Positions 28,001 through 35,975 of a DNA stretch of 54,341 nt are shown here, in pieces. Position numbers and translations under genes: made by a program. The stretch covers positions 1 to 54,341 of the forward strand of contig JBMOQX010000050.1 of the NCBI GenBank assembly GCA_049322755.1. Reading direction: 5' to 3'. The DNA is from DATIUV01 sp049322755 (GTDB lineage Bacteria > Pseudomonadota > Gammaproteobacteria > Burkholderiales > UBA6910). Position 1 is the stretch's first letter. Each line of letters begins with the position of its first letter. The notes beneath the pieces were generated by a model. The model searched no databases and was not told the origin of the DNA. It saw only the letters and a program-made list of their open reading frames with translations.

Positions 28001-28838
28001 CCTCGAAGGACAGCCGCGCGAACAGCGGCAGGATCTCGGCCCCGCCGGGGTGGTGCTTGCGCAGCGCCTCGGCGGTGTCGCGGATCTCGCGCTCGCCCGG
28101 CAGGAACACCAGCACGTCGCCGGGGCCCTCCCGCGCCAGCTCGTCCACCGCGTCCAGGATCGCCTGGGTCGGTTCCGGGTCGTCCTCCTCGTCGCGGCGC
28201 CGCTCCGGCGGCCGGTACCGGATGTCCACCGGAAAGGTGCGTCCCGACACCTCGACCACCGGCGCACCGCCGAAATGCCGCGCGAAGCGCTCGGCGTCGA
28301 TGGTGGCCGAGGTGACGATGAGCTTGAGGTCGGGCCGTTGCGGCAGCAGCCGCTTCAGGTAACCCAGCAGGAAATCGATATTGAGGCTGCGCTCGTGGGC
28401 CTCGTCGATGATCAGCGTGTCGTACTGGCGGAGCCACCGGTCGCCCTGGGTCTCCGCCAGCAGGATGCCGTCGGTCATCAGCTTGACGTAGGTGTCGGGC
28501 GAGACCCGGTCGGAGAAGCGCACCTTGTAGCCCACCGCGTGCCCGAGAGGGCTCCTCAGCTCCTGGGCGATGCGCGCCGCGACGCTGCGGGCGGCGATGC
28601 GCCGCGGCTGGGTGTGGCCGATCAACCCCGCGACGCCGCGCTTCAGCTCGAGGCAGATCTTGGGCAGCTGGGTGGTCTTGCCGGAGCCGGTCTCGCCGCA
28701 TACGATCACCACCGGGTGCGCCGCGATCGCGCGCGCGATCTCCTCCCGCCGCGCCACCACCGGCAACTCGTCGGGATAGGTGGGCTGCGGCAGGTTGGCG
28801 AGCCGCCGTTCGAGGTCGGCGGGCGCGGGACGGTTCAT
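25098..28838 (-). CDS. hrpA: ATP-dependent RNA helicase HrpA
   Basis: This 1246-residue DEAH-box helicase has motif I GETGSGKTT (residues 48-56), motif Ia TQPRRIAARSVA, motif II DEAH (145-148), motif III SAT (177-179), motif V TNVAETSLTVPGIRYVVD and motif VI QRAGRCGR. After the helicase core come the HA2/ratchet and OB-like domains, and then the long C-terminal DUF3418 region of bacterial HrpA. The length is close to the E. coli protein. It acts on mRNA and stalled ribosomes. Its ATG lies only about 60 bases from the truncated sirtuin frame on the other strand. Confidence 0.95.
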
Positions 28839-28901
28839 CGCGGCGTGACGTTGCAAGCGGCTATTTTACAATGGCACCGTCATGCGTCCGTCCGTTTCCC
28901 G

Positions 28902-29366
28902 ATGCCCGGCCCGGCGATTACCGACACGCTGATCACGCAGAACGTCGACGGCCTGCACCGCCGCGCCGGCAGCCGCAACGTGCTGCACCTGCACGGCGAC
29001 ATCACCCGGGTCAAGTGCTTCGACTGCGACGCCCCCGCGGCCCGCTGGGACGCCGCCCCGGTGCCGCCGCTGTGCCCGCTGTGCGGCGGCCTGCTCAGGC
29101 CGGACGTGGTCTGGTTCGGCGAGATGCTGCCGGTGCGCGAGCTGGAAGCGGCGATGGCGGCTGCACGCGCGTGCGACCTATTCCTGTGCGTCGGCACGTC
29201 CAGCCTGGTGTACCCGGCGGCGGCGCTGCCCGAGCTGGCGCTGGAGGCCGGCGCCATGGTGGTGGAGATCAATCCGGACGCGACGCCGCTTTCGCCGCGC
29301 GCGCACCACGTGCTGCGGGGGAAAGCCGGCAGTGTACTGCCGGCCCTGCTGGCGGCGCTCGGCTAG
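28902..29366 (+). pseudogene. 5'-truncated NAD-dependent deacylase (sirtuin/CobB-like)
   Basis: The frame encodes the C-terminal two thirds of a sirtuin. TLITQNVDGLHRRAG, catalytic His31 in LHLHGDI, zinc Cys pairs Cys39/Cys42 and Cys58/Cys61, PDVVWFGEMLP, LFLCVGTSSLVYPAA and VVEINPDATPL are all intact. The N-terminal part with the GAGxS and GIPTFR nicotinamide/NAD motifs is missing. Upstream codons in this frame show no sirtuin similarity and run straight into the hrpA start region on the opposite strand. A complete enzyme would be about 230-250 residues; here only 154 follow the first ATG. It is probably a deletion remnant, since the loss of the Rossmann motif should abolish activity. The 3' end overlaps the antiporter gene by four bases. 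Confidence 0.8.
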
Positions 29367-30418
29367 CCGCCGGCGCGGCGCCGTCGCAGCGCCCGGTAAG
29401 CGAGCACCGCGAGGGTGGCCGCCGTCAGCGGCAGGACGAACGCGGCCATCACGCCGCTGAACGCCGGCAGCGCGTCGTGCTCGGTGGCCTTGAGAATCAG
29501 GAACGCGGTGTAGGCGGCGTAGTAGAACAGGAACAGCGCGCCTTCCCAGCGGGCGATCACGTGTCCGGTAAAGAAGATCGGCAGGCAGGCCGCCGCCACC
29601 GCGATCATCACCGGGATGTCGAACGCGAGTGCCGCCGGCGCCACCGCGACGCCCGCGGGCGCCACCACGGCGGCGATCCCCAGCACGGCGAGGATATTGA
29701 AGATGCAGCTGCCCACCACGTTGCCCACCGCGATGTCGCGCTGGCCGCGGTAGGCTGCGATGATGGAGGTCACCACCTCCGGCAGCGAGGTGCCGGCGGC
29801 GACGATGGTGAGCCCGATCACCAGCTCGGACAGGCCCAGCGCCCGCGCCAGGCTCACCGCCGCATCCACCAGCCAGCCCGCGCCCAGCACCAGCAGGCCG
29901 AGGCCGGCGACGATCAGCAAGGCGCTTTGTCCCCATGGGCCCGCCGGCGGCGACGCCGTTTCGTCTGCTTCCGCCTCGCCCCGGCTGACCCAGAACGCGA
30001 ATCCGATATAGCCGGCGAGCCCGGCCGCCAGCAGCAACCCGTCCAGGCGCCCCACCCCGCCGTCCAGCGCCAGGAACGGCAGGGCGACCGAAACCCCCAG
30101 CATGATGGGCGCGTCCCAGATCACCAGCTGGCGCGATACCGCCAGCGGCGTCACCAGCGCCGCCGCGCCGAGGATGAAGAGCACGTTGAAGATGTTGCTG
30201 CCGACGACGTTGCCCAGCGCCACGTCGGCGGTGCCCGACCAGGCGGCGCCGACGCTGACCGCCAGTTCGGGCGCGCTGGTGCCGAATGCCACCACGGTGA
30301 GCCCCACCACCAGCGGCGTCATGCCGAGCCGGAGCGCCAGCGCCGAGGCCCCCCGCACCAGCAGCTCGCCGCCGGCGATCAGCAGGGCCAGCCCCCCCAG
30401 GAACAGCAAAGCCGTCAT
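29363..30418 (-). CDS. calcium/sodium antiporter (CaCA family, YrbG-like)
   Basis: This 351-residue inner-membrane protein has the two inverted repeats of the cation/Ca exchanger family. The first has VAFGTSAPELAVSV and GNVVGSNIFNVLF; the second has VAAGTSLPEVVTSI and GNVVGSCIFNILA. About ten hydrophobic segments are present. A hydrophilic loop near residues 145-165 separates the halves. It probably exchanges Ca or related cations for Na or protons. It is convergent with the truncated sirtuin. Whether it is co-transcribed with the TerC gene upstream (67 bases) is uncertain. Confidence 0.92.
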   Translation of the reverse strand: MTALLFLGGLALLIAGGELLVRGASALALRLGMTPLVVGLTVVAFGTSAPELAVSVGAAWSGTADVALGNVVGSNIFNVLFILGAAALVTPLAVSRQLVIWDAPIMLGVSVALPFLALDGGVGRLDGLLLAAGLAGYIGFAFWVSRGEAEADETASPPAGPWGQSALLIVAGLGLLVLGAGWLVDAAVSLARALGLSELVIGLTIVAAGTSLPEVVTSIIAAYRGQRDIAVGNVVGSCIFNILAVLGIAAVVAPAGVAVAPAALAFDIPVMIAVAAACLPIFFTGHVIARWEGALFLFYYAAYTAFLILKATEHDALPAFSGVMAAFVLPLTAATLAVLAYRALRRRRAGG

Positions 30419-30485
30419 CGCGCCACCGCAAAGAAGCGGCCCCGGGAAAGCTCCGGGACCGCGCCGATTCTACCGGCGGCCTGCG

Positions 30486-31460
30486 TCAGCCGGCGCTTTC
30501 CGGCTCCGGCTTGGCGGCGGCCGGTTTGGTCATCAGGCTCAGCGCCACCGACGCGGCGAGGATCGCCGCCACCACGCCGAGCGAGGCGAACACCGGGATC
30601 TTGTAGAAGTCCACGATCAGCATCTTCACGCCGATGAATACCAGGATCAGCGCCAGCCCGTAGGTGAGCAGGTGGAAGCGGCTGGCGAAGTCGGCCAGCA
30701 GGAAGTACATCGCCCGCAGGCCCAGGATCGCGAACACGTTGGAGGTGAGCACGATGAACGGGTCCAGCGTGATGGCGAAGATTGCCGGGATGCTGTCCAC
30801 CGCAAACACCACGTCGGTCACCCCCACCATCACCATCACCACAAACAGCGGCGTCGCCCACTTGAGGCCGTCCTTGACGACGAAGAAGCGCTCCTGGTGG
30901 AACTCGGTGGTGATGCGCAGGTGCCCGCGCAGCCAGCGCAGCACCGGGTTCTTGTCCAGGTCGGGCTCCTGCCCGGCGAACAGCCACATCTTGACGCCGG
31001 TCACCAGCAGGAATACGCCGAACAGATAGAGGACCCAGTGGAACTGGGCGATCAGCCAGGCGCCGATCAGGATCATGATCGCCCGCAGCACGATGGCGCC
31101 GATGATGCCGTAGATCAGCACCCGCCGCTGGAACTCGGGCGGCACGGCGAAGAAGGTGAACAGCATCAGGAAGACGAAGATGTTGTCCACCGCCAGCGAT
31201 TTCTCGATCAGGTAGCCGGTGACGAACTCGGTCGCCTTGAGGTTGGCCACCTCGCGCCCGGCGGCACCGTCCAGGTACCACCACAGCAGGCCGGCGAAGA
31301 CGAACGACAGCGCGACCCACAGGGCGGACCACCAGGCCGCCTCCTTCATGGTGACCTTCTTCGCGCCCTTTCTTTCCAGCAGCAGGATGTCGACGGCGAG
31401 CGCCGCCACCACGAACGCCGCGAACGCGGCCCACATCCACCACGTGCCTATGCTTTCCAC
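30486..31460 (-). CDS. alx: TerC-family membrane protein (Alx-like), under a Mn riboswitch
   Basis: This 324-residue membrane protein is of the TerC/Alx family, with about nine hydrophobic segments. The conserved motifs are FVTGYLIEKSLAVDNIFVFLM (two acidic residues in a membrane) and GVTDVVFAVDSIPAIFAI, the second copy of the acidic motif. Alx-type proteins are linked to manganese export. The GTG start is chosen because GGGGAG lies eight bases upstream; no ATG in frame gives the family N-terminus. The 5' leader contains a yybP-ykoY riboswitch and terminator, so expression should rise with Mn. Confidence 0.92.
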   Translation of the reverse strand: MESIGTWWMWAAFAAFVVAALAVDILLLERKGAKKVTMKEAAWWSALWVALSFVFAGLLWWYLDGAAGREVANLKATEFVTGYLIEKSLAVDNIFVFLMLFTFFAVPPEFQRRVLIYGIIGAIVLRAIMILIGAWLIAQFHWVLYLFGVFLLVTGVKMWLFAGQEPDLDKNPVLRWLRGHLRITTEFHQERFFVVKDGLKWATPLFVVMVMVGVTDVVFAVDSIPAIFAITLDPFIVLTSNVFAILGLRAMYFLLADFASRFHLLTYGLALILVFIGVKMLIVDFYKIPVFASLGVVAAILAASVALSLMTKPAAAKPEPESAG

Positions 31461-31681
31461 GATCGAATCTCCCCTTTCGTTTGCGTCCGGATCATCCCTC
31501 GGATCGCCATGGCGATGACGCGCGCCATGGCCTGGGGACTGTCGGCAGGATACGGGGTCATGGCGCTCCCTCGGGCAAGGCACCATGAACGCGGGGTGCC
31601 GTTCCGCGCAGCCCGCGCCGGGAATCCTCAGGAGGTCAGGGGTCTTCGGCGCCGGGTCCGCGCGGGGCGGCTCCAGAAAGC

Positions 31682-31713
31682 AAAAAGACCCTTGCCATCG
31701 CTGGCAAAGGTCT
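31682..31713 (-). terminator. riboswitch-controlled terminator in the TerC leader
   Basis: On the minus strand AGACCTTTGCC (31713-31703) pairs with GGCAAGGGTCT (31696-31686) around a six-base loop, with a single G-T mismatch-type pair, followed by a run of T (31686-31682). The first strand also supplies CCTTTG of riboswitch helix P1, so the two structures exclude each other. When P1 forms, the terminator cannot. Confidence 0.9.
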
Positions 31714-31797
31714 CGCTTGCAACGGCTGGCGTTGCCAGCCGGACCGGGGCCTGCGCCCGTATTGACGATCCGGCCGCTGGAAGCTACTCCCCTTTGG
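31703..31797 (-). ncRNA. yybP-ykoY (Mn2+) riboswitch
   Basis: Reading the minus strand from 31795, the leader has AAAGGGGAGTAGC, then CGTCAATACG in the middle, and GCAAGCGAGACCTTTG at the 3' end. These are the invariant L1, L3 and P1-closing elements of the yybP-ykoY class, which senses Mn2+. P1 is CAAAGG/CCTTTG. The downstream gene encodes a TerC/Alx protein, the classic target. Competition between P1 and the terminator predicts that Mn switches the gene on at the transcription level. Confidence 0.93.
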
Positions 31798-31938
31798 CCG
31801 TCGCGCCCGGTGAACCGGGGCGGCAGCGGAATGCGGGTTACGGCTGGATAGACCGGCGCCGGCGAAAAAGTTCCCGCTTCACCGCAATCGCGGTATTCCG
31901 GCCGGCGCCGGGGGAGGTGCCGATGCCGGCGCGGCGGT

Positions 31939-32901
31939 TCAGCGGATCAGCCCGGCCGCCATGAGCAGCGGCAGGGTCACCCAGAACGCGAGGGTGCTCC
32001 AGCCGATCAGCAGCGCCGCCGCCTCGTGGTCGAGCCGGAAGCGGTCCGCCAGCAGCAGCGCCGTCATCATGGTGGGGGTGGTGCCCTCCACCACCGCGGC
32101 GAACTGCGGTTCCGCCAGCGGCCGGAACAGCACCCAGGCCGCCGCCCACACCAGCAGCGGCGTCACCAGCAGCTTGACCCCGGCCGCCGCCAGGATCTCG
32201 CGCCGGGGCCGCAGCGCGCGCCACGGCACGGTCAGGCCCAGCACGAACAGGATCACCGGGATTGTCGCCTGGCCGATGAAAAAGGTGGCGCGCACCAGCG
32301 GTTCGTAGACCAGGCCGGATTGCTGCGCCGCCACCCCCAGCACGAAGGCCCAGATCGGCGGCATGGTCACCAGGACGCGGAACACCGAAGGCTGGTCCGC
32401 CGCGTCCCGGGGCGCTCCCAGGCGGGTGCAGATCCATACGCCGATGGTCCACACCAGCGGCATGGTCATCAGCATGTCGTTGAACACGGCGTAGCGGGTG
32501 GCGTCGGGGCCGTAAAAGAACTGCAGCACCGGCACGCCGATGTTGAAGGTGTTGCCGAACATGCCGCCCACCATGAGGATCGCGCGGGTGGCGTCCGGAA
32601 GGCCGCGGCCGAGCGGCGAGCGATAGAGCAGCCAGTACAGCACCACTCCGGAGAGCAGCGAGCCGATGCCGACCAGCAGCGGCACCGTCAGGAGGGCGCC
32701 GTCGATCGGCGTGGTGGCGGACACCGCGAACACGATGGCCGGGTAGAACACGTAGAGCACCAGCCGGTTGAGCTGGCTGCGCAGCACCGACAGCGGCGCG
32801 TCGCGGAAGATCATCGGCCACACGGCCCCCGCCGCCACCAGCAGCGCCAGCGGCAGCATGACCTGGACCATCAGGCCGATGAGCTGGGAGGGGTAGGTCA
32901 T
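31939..32901 (-). CDS. AEC-family transporter (auxin efflux carrier-like permease)
   Basis: This 320-residue membrane protein has about ten hydrophobic segments in two groups of five with a central loop. LNRLVLYVFYPAIVFAV, GGMFGNTFNIGVPVLQFFYG and EGTTPTMMTALLLADRF are AEC/malonate-permease-like motifs. Members export or import small organic acids. The ATG at 32901 is the one that places the first membrane segment near the N-terminus. It faces the D-2-hydroxyacid dehydrogenase gene across an intergenic repeat. Confidence 0.88.
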   Translation of the reverse strand: MTYPSQLIGLMVQVMLPLALLVAAGAVWPMIFRDAPLSVLRSQLNRLVLYVFYPAIVFAVSATTPIDGALLTVPLLVGIGSLLSGVVLYWLLYRSPLGRGLPDATRAILMVGGMFGNTFNIGVPVLQFFYGPDATRYAVFNDMLMTMPLVWTIGVWICTRLGAPRDAADQPSVFRVLVTMPPIWAFVLGVAAQQSGLVYEPLVRATFFIGQATIPVILFVLGLTVPWRALRPRREILAAAGVKLLVTPLLVWAAAWVLFRPLAEPQFAAVVEGTTPTMMTALLLADRFRLDHEAAALLIGWSTLAFWVTLPLLMAAGLIR

Positions 32902-32942
32902 GGCAGGTGTCCCCGGCCGACGGGGGACGGGAATCGGGTGCC

Positions 32943-33038
32943 GGGCAATGGGCAATGAGGAACGGGAATCCGGTGATGGGCGCCGCGCAACGGGGAACGC
33001 GGTGAAGTCCGCACGCGTTTACGCGTCACCCATTGCCC
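32943..33038. repeat. intergenic inverted repeat with GGGCAATGGG arms
   Basis: GGGCAATGGG (32943-32952) and its exact complement CCCATTGCCC (33029-33038) bracket a stretch with several degenerate GGGAATCGGG/GGGAACG-like units. Such units are typical of dispersed intergenic repeats in GC-rich proteobacteria (general knowledge). It lies between two minus-strand genes, just after the dehydrogenase stop codon, and may form a hairpin. Confidence 0.5.
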
Positions 33039-33053
33039 GTCGCCCATTCCTGA

Positions 33054-34031
33054 TCACCGCTTCTTCGCCTCCGGATTCACGAGATTGGGCGGCTCGCCGC
33101 CGGTGAGCGCCGCCACCAGGTTGTCGGCCGCCTTCTGCGCCATGTTGAAGCGCGTGGTGCGGGTCGAGCTGGCGATGTGGGGCGCCAGGACCACGTTCCC
33201 GAGTCCCAGGAAGCCGGCGTTGAGCCCGGGCTCGCCCTCGTATACGTCCAGGCCGGCCGCGGCGATGGTGCCGTCCTTGAGCGCCGCCACCAGCGCCGCG
33301 TCGTCCACCACCCCGCCGCGCGCGGCGTTGACGAGGATGGCCGAGCGCTTCATGCGCTTCAGCTCCGCGGCACCGATCAGGTGATGGGTTTCCGGCGAAT
33401 ACGGGCAGTGCAGCGTCACGAAATCGGACTGCGCCAGCAGCTCGTCCCGGGAGGCGAAGGTGGCGTTGCAGCGCTGTTCGATCTCCGGCGCGACGCGGTT
33501 GCGGTTCCAGTACAGCACCTTCATGTCGAAGCCGGCCGCGCGCCGCGCCACGGCCTGGCCGATGCGGCCCATGCCGACGATGCCGAGTGTCGCGCCGTGG
33601 ACGTCCGCCCCCAGCAGCTGTTTCAGCTCCCAGCGTTTCCACTCGCCGTTGCGCAGATAGGCCTCGGCTTCGGTGAGGCGCCGGGCCGCGCCCAGGATCA
33701 GCGCCCAGGTGAAGTCCGCGGTGGCGTCGTCCAGCACGCCGGGCGTGTTGGTGACCAGGATACCGCGCCGCGTGCACTCGGCCACGTCGATGTTGTTGTA
33801 GCCGACGGCGATGTTGCACACCGCCTTGAGCCGCGGCGCGCGGTCCAGCAGCGCGGCGTCCACCTTGTCGACGATGGAGGTCATCACGCCCTCCTTGTCG
33901 GCGAGGCGCTCCGCGAGCGCCTCGGGCGACCAGGCTTCGTCGGCCTGGTTGGCGGTGATTTCGAAGCGGCTCTTCAGCGCCTCGATGATCTCGTCGAAGA
34001 TTTCGCGGGTGACAAGTACCTTGGGTTTCAT
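33054..34031 (-). CDS. D-2-hydroxyacid dehydrogenase (glyoxylate/hydroxypyruvate reductase-like)
   Basis: This 325-residue NAD(P)-dependent enzyme has the nucleotide motif GIVGMGRIGQAVA (near residues 149-161), the catalytic Arg in VNAARGGVVDD, the Glu in GLDVYEGEP, and the His in LAPHIASST. AVGYNNIDV and NTPGVLDDATADF are typical of the GhrB/gluconate-2-dehydrogenase group, which acts on glyoxylate, hydroxypyruvate or 2-ketogluconate. It is transcribed divergently from the PanB-like gene, and the shared 156-base spacer contains the conserved operator. The same regulator may therefore control it and tie it to the neighbouring catabolic genes. Confidence 0.9.
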   Translation of the reverse strand: MKPKVLVTREIFDEIIEALKSRFEITANQADEAWSPEALAERLADKEGVMTSIVDKVDAALLDRAPRLKAVCNIAVGYNNIDVAECTRRGILVTNTPGVLDDATADFTWALILGAARRLTEAEAYLRNGEWKRWELKQLLGADVHGATLGIVGMGRIGQAVARRAAGFDMKVLYWNRNRVAPEIEQRCNATFASRDELLAQSDFVTLHCPYSPETHHLIGAAELKRMKRSAILVNAARGGVVDDAALVAALKDGTIAAAGLDVYEGEPGLNAGFLGLGNVVLAPHIASSTRTTRFNMAQKAADNLVAALTGGEPPNLVNPEAKKR

Positions 34032-34135
34032 GGGCAAAGCGTCTCCGGAATCCGGCGTCCGGGGCGGGAACGCCGGGGCGCAAAAGTCTAGCACGCCGGC
34101 CACCGGGGTCCCCGCTTGTCGCCCCCGGGCCATTC

Positions 34136-34152
34136 ATATACGCTTGGTATAT
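34136..34152 (+). promoter_or_regulatory. GntR-type operator, copy 1 (perfect palindrome)
   Basis: ATATAC-GCTTG-GTATAT is a perfect 6-base inverted repeat with a five-base centre, followed by CAG. It lies 36 bases before the PanB-like start and inside the divergent spacer with the dehydrogenase gene. The same sequence pattern recurs at 35876 and 43986. The FCD GntR regulator at 35059 is the likely binder. Confidence 0.75.
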
Positions 34153-34187
34153 CAGTCCGCGGCGGACCAGGAGCGAGGGAGGAGGAC

Positions 34188-35057
34188 GTGCCGGAGGAGA
34201 AACGGGCAAAGCGCACCATAACCGAGATCCGCGACTCGAAGAAGACCGGCGAGAAGATGGTGTACATGTCGGTGCCCGACTACACCTCGGCGCGCTGGGC
34301 AGAGATGGCCGGCGTCGACGTGGCCGTGGTGGGCGACAGCCTGGCGATGGTGGCCCACGGCCACCCCAGCACCATTCCCGCCACCATGGACATGATGGTG
34401 ATGCACGCGCAGGCGGTGCGCCGCGGCGCGCCCAACACCTTCGTGCTGGGCTGCATGCCCTACCAGAGCTACCACACCGTGGACCGTGCGCTCGCCAACG
34501 CGACGCGCTTCATGCAGGATGCGGCCTGCGACGCGGTCAAGCCCCAGGGCGGCAAGTCCCAGGCCCACATCCTGAAGGCGCTGGTGGACGCCGGCATCCC
34601 GACCGCCTCCCACATCGGGCTCACGCCCCATACCATCGCCCTGTTCGGCGGCTTCAAGATCCAGGGCCGCACCGCGGAGGCGGCATTGAAGATCCTGGAG
34701 GACGCGCTCGCGATCCAGGACGCCGGCTGCTTCATGCTGGAGTTCGAGGCGGTACCGGCGCAGATCGCCCGGGTGATCTCGGAGCAGTTGGAGATTCCCA
34801 CCATCGGCATCGGCGCGGGGGTGGGCACCGACGGCCAGATCCTGCTCTCCTACGACCTGCTGGGCGTGTTCACCGACTTCAAGCCCAAGTTCACCAAGCG
34901 CTACGCCAACCTGACCGAGGTGGCGGTCACCGGCATCCGCAAGTACGTGGACGAGGTCAAGAGCGGGCGCTTCCCGGACGACGAGCATAGCTACGGCGTC
35001 GACGACGGCGAGTACGAACGCTTCCTCGCCCTCGTGGACCGGCGCAAGCAGATCTGA
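34188..35057 (+). CDS. PanB-like protein (3-methyl-2-oxobutanoate hydroxymethyltransferase family) with altered metal site
   Basis: This 289-residue protein is clearly of the PanB fold. VVGDSLAM holds Asp50/Ser51 (E. coli Asp45/Ser46), and Lys118, His142 (SHIGLTPH), catalytic Glu187 (FEAVP) and IGIGAGVGTDGQILL are present. The two other Mg ligands differ: E. coli Asp84 is Cys89 (VLGCMPY) and E. coli Glu114 is Gln120 (VKPQGG). PanB adds the C1 unit of methylene-THF to 2-oxoisovalerate; with this metal site a different reaction is likely. The GTG start has a strong GGAGGAGG site, and the frame extends further only across the operator. The regulator gene follows two bases after the stop. A biosynthetic panC partner is absent. 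Confidence 0.85.
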   Translation: MPEEKRAKRTITEIRDSKKTGEKMVYMSVPDYTSARWAEMAGVDVAVVGDSLAMVAHGHPSTIPATMDMMVMHAQAVRRGAPNTFVLGCMPYQSYHTVDRALANATRFMQDAACDAVKPQGGKSQAHILKALVDAGIPTASHIGLTPHTIALFGGFKIQGRTAEAALKILEDALAIQDAGCFMLEFEAVPAQIARVISEQLEIPTIGIGAGVGTDGQILLSYDLLGVFTDFKPKFTKRYANLTEVAVTGIRKYVDEVKSGRFPDDEHSYGVDDGEYERFLALVDRRKQI

Positions 35058-35058
35058 C

Positions 35059-35793
35059 ATGGCGCGAACGTCCACCGCTGCCGCGTCCCGGAAACGCGCG
35101 GCGCCGGCGCGGCGGAACGCGGCGCCCGCCGCCGGGCGCCGGGGCAAGCCGGCACTGAGCCTGACCGAGCGCGCTTACCGCGACCTCGAGGAACTGATCG
35201 TCACCCTCCAGCTCCCGCCGGGCACTGCGGTCTCGGAAAGCGCGTTGAGCGAGCGCCTCGGCATCGGCCGCACGCCGATCCGCGAGGCGCTGCAGCGCCT
35301 CGCCCGGGAGCGGCTGGTCACGATCCTGCCGCGGCGGGGAATCATCGTCTCGGAAGTCAACGTCAAGAGCCAGCTGCGGTTGCTGGAGCTGCGCCGCGAA
35401 GTGGAGCGCCTGGTGGCCCGCTGCGCCGCGCGCCGCGCGACCCGCGAGGAGCATGCCCGGTTCGCCGAACTGGCGGCGCAGTTCGAGAAGAGCGCGCGGG
35501 AGAACGACGACACCACCTTCCTGCGCATCGATCGCGAGTTCAACGAGCTGTGCGTGGCGGCGGCGCGCAACGAGTTCGCCACCCTCACCATGGGCCTGAT
35601 GCAGGCGCTCTCGCGCCGCTTCTGGTATTTGCACTACAAGCAGGCGGCGCACCTGCCGGAGACGGCGCGCCTGCACGCGGACATGGCGCGGGCCATCGCC
35701 AATGGCGACCCGGCCGCCGCCGCCATTGCCACGGATCGCCTGCTGGACCAGATCGAAATCTTCACCCGCGCCACGGTGACGACGGATTGGTGA
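35059..35793 (+). CDS. GntR-family (FCD) transcriptional regulator of the methyltransfer regulon
   Basis: This 244-residue regulator has a 33-residue N-terminal extension rich in Ala, Arg and Lys, then a GntR winged helix (about 34-105, including VSESALSERLGIGRTPIREALQRLARE). A C-terminal FCD domain follows (about 108-235, with FLRIDREFNELC and HADMARAIA giving the D/H ligand pattern). It lies one base after the PanB-like stop codon and is followed by a strong hairpin. Three copies of the same palindrome at 34136, 35876 and 43986 are its likely operators, which makes it the candidate controller of all three transcription units, including its own. Confidence 0.93.
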   Translation: MARTSTAAASRKRAAPARRNAAPAAGRRGKPALSLTERAYRDLEELIVTLQLPPGTAVSESALSERLGIGRTPIREALQRLARERLVTILPRRGIIVSEVNVKSQLRLLELRREVERLVARCAARRATREEHARFAELAAQFEKSARENDDTTFLRIDREFNELCVAAARNEFATLTMGLMQALSRRFWYLHYKQAAHLPETARLHADMARAIANGDPAAAAIATDRLLDQIEIFTRATVTTDW

Positions 35794-35822
35794 GCGCGCC
35801 TGCTGCGCCGCAGCAGGCGCGC
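35794..35822 (+). terminator. hairpin after the GntR regulator gene
   Basis: GCGCGCCTGCTG (35794-35805) and CAGCAGGCGCGC (35811-35822) form a perfect 12-pair stem with a five-base loop, starting right after the stop codon. No T run follows, so it may block transcription only partly or protect the 3' end. Confidence 0.7.
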
Positions 35823-35875
35823 CGTCGATCCGGCTTGAAAAATCCGCCGCAACGGCGCACACTTTTCCATCCAAG

Positions 35876-35892
35876 ATATACGTCTGATATAT
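35876..35892 (+). promoter_or_regulatory. GntR-type operator, copy 2
   Basis: ATATAC-GTCTG-ATATAT, then TAG, matches copy 1 in 13 of 17 core positions with identical spacing. It lies 84 bases before the start of the membrane hydroxylase gene, the first gene of a seven-gene unit. Confidence 0.7.
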
Positions 35893-35975
35893 TAGCGTTC
35901 AGGGATATTCAGCCGGCCCCGCCGCCGGCATGCGCAGCGGCGCGGGCACAACCCATCCGGCAGGAGGCAGCAGCC

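Noticed and set aside
34116..34187. Upstream ATG start for the PanB-like gene
   Set aside because: It would translate through the operator palindrome at 34136. The GTG at 34188 has a strong ribosome-binding site at the right distance.
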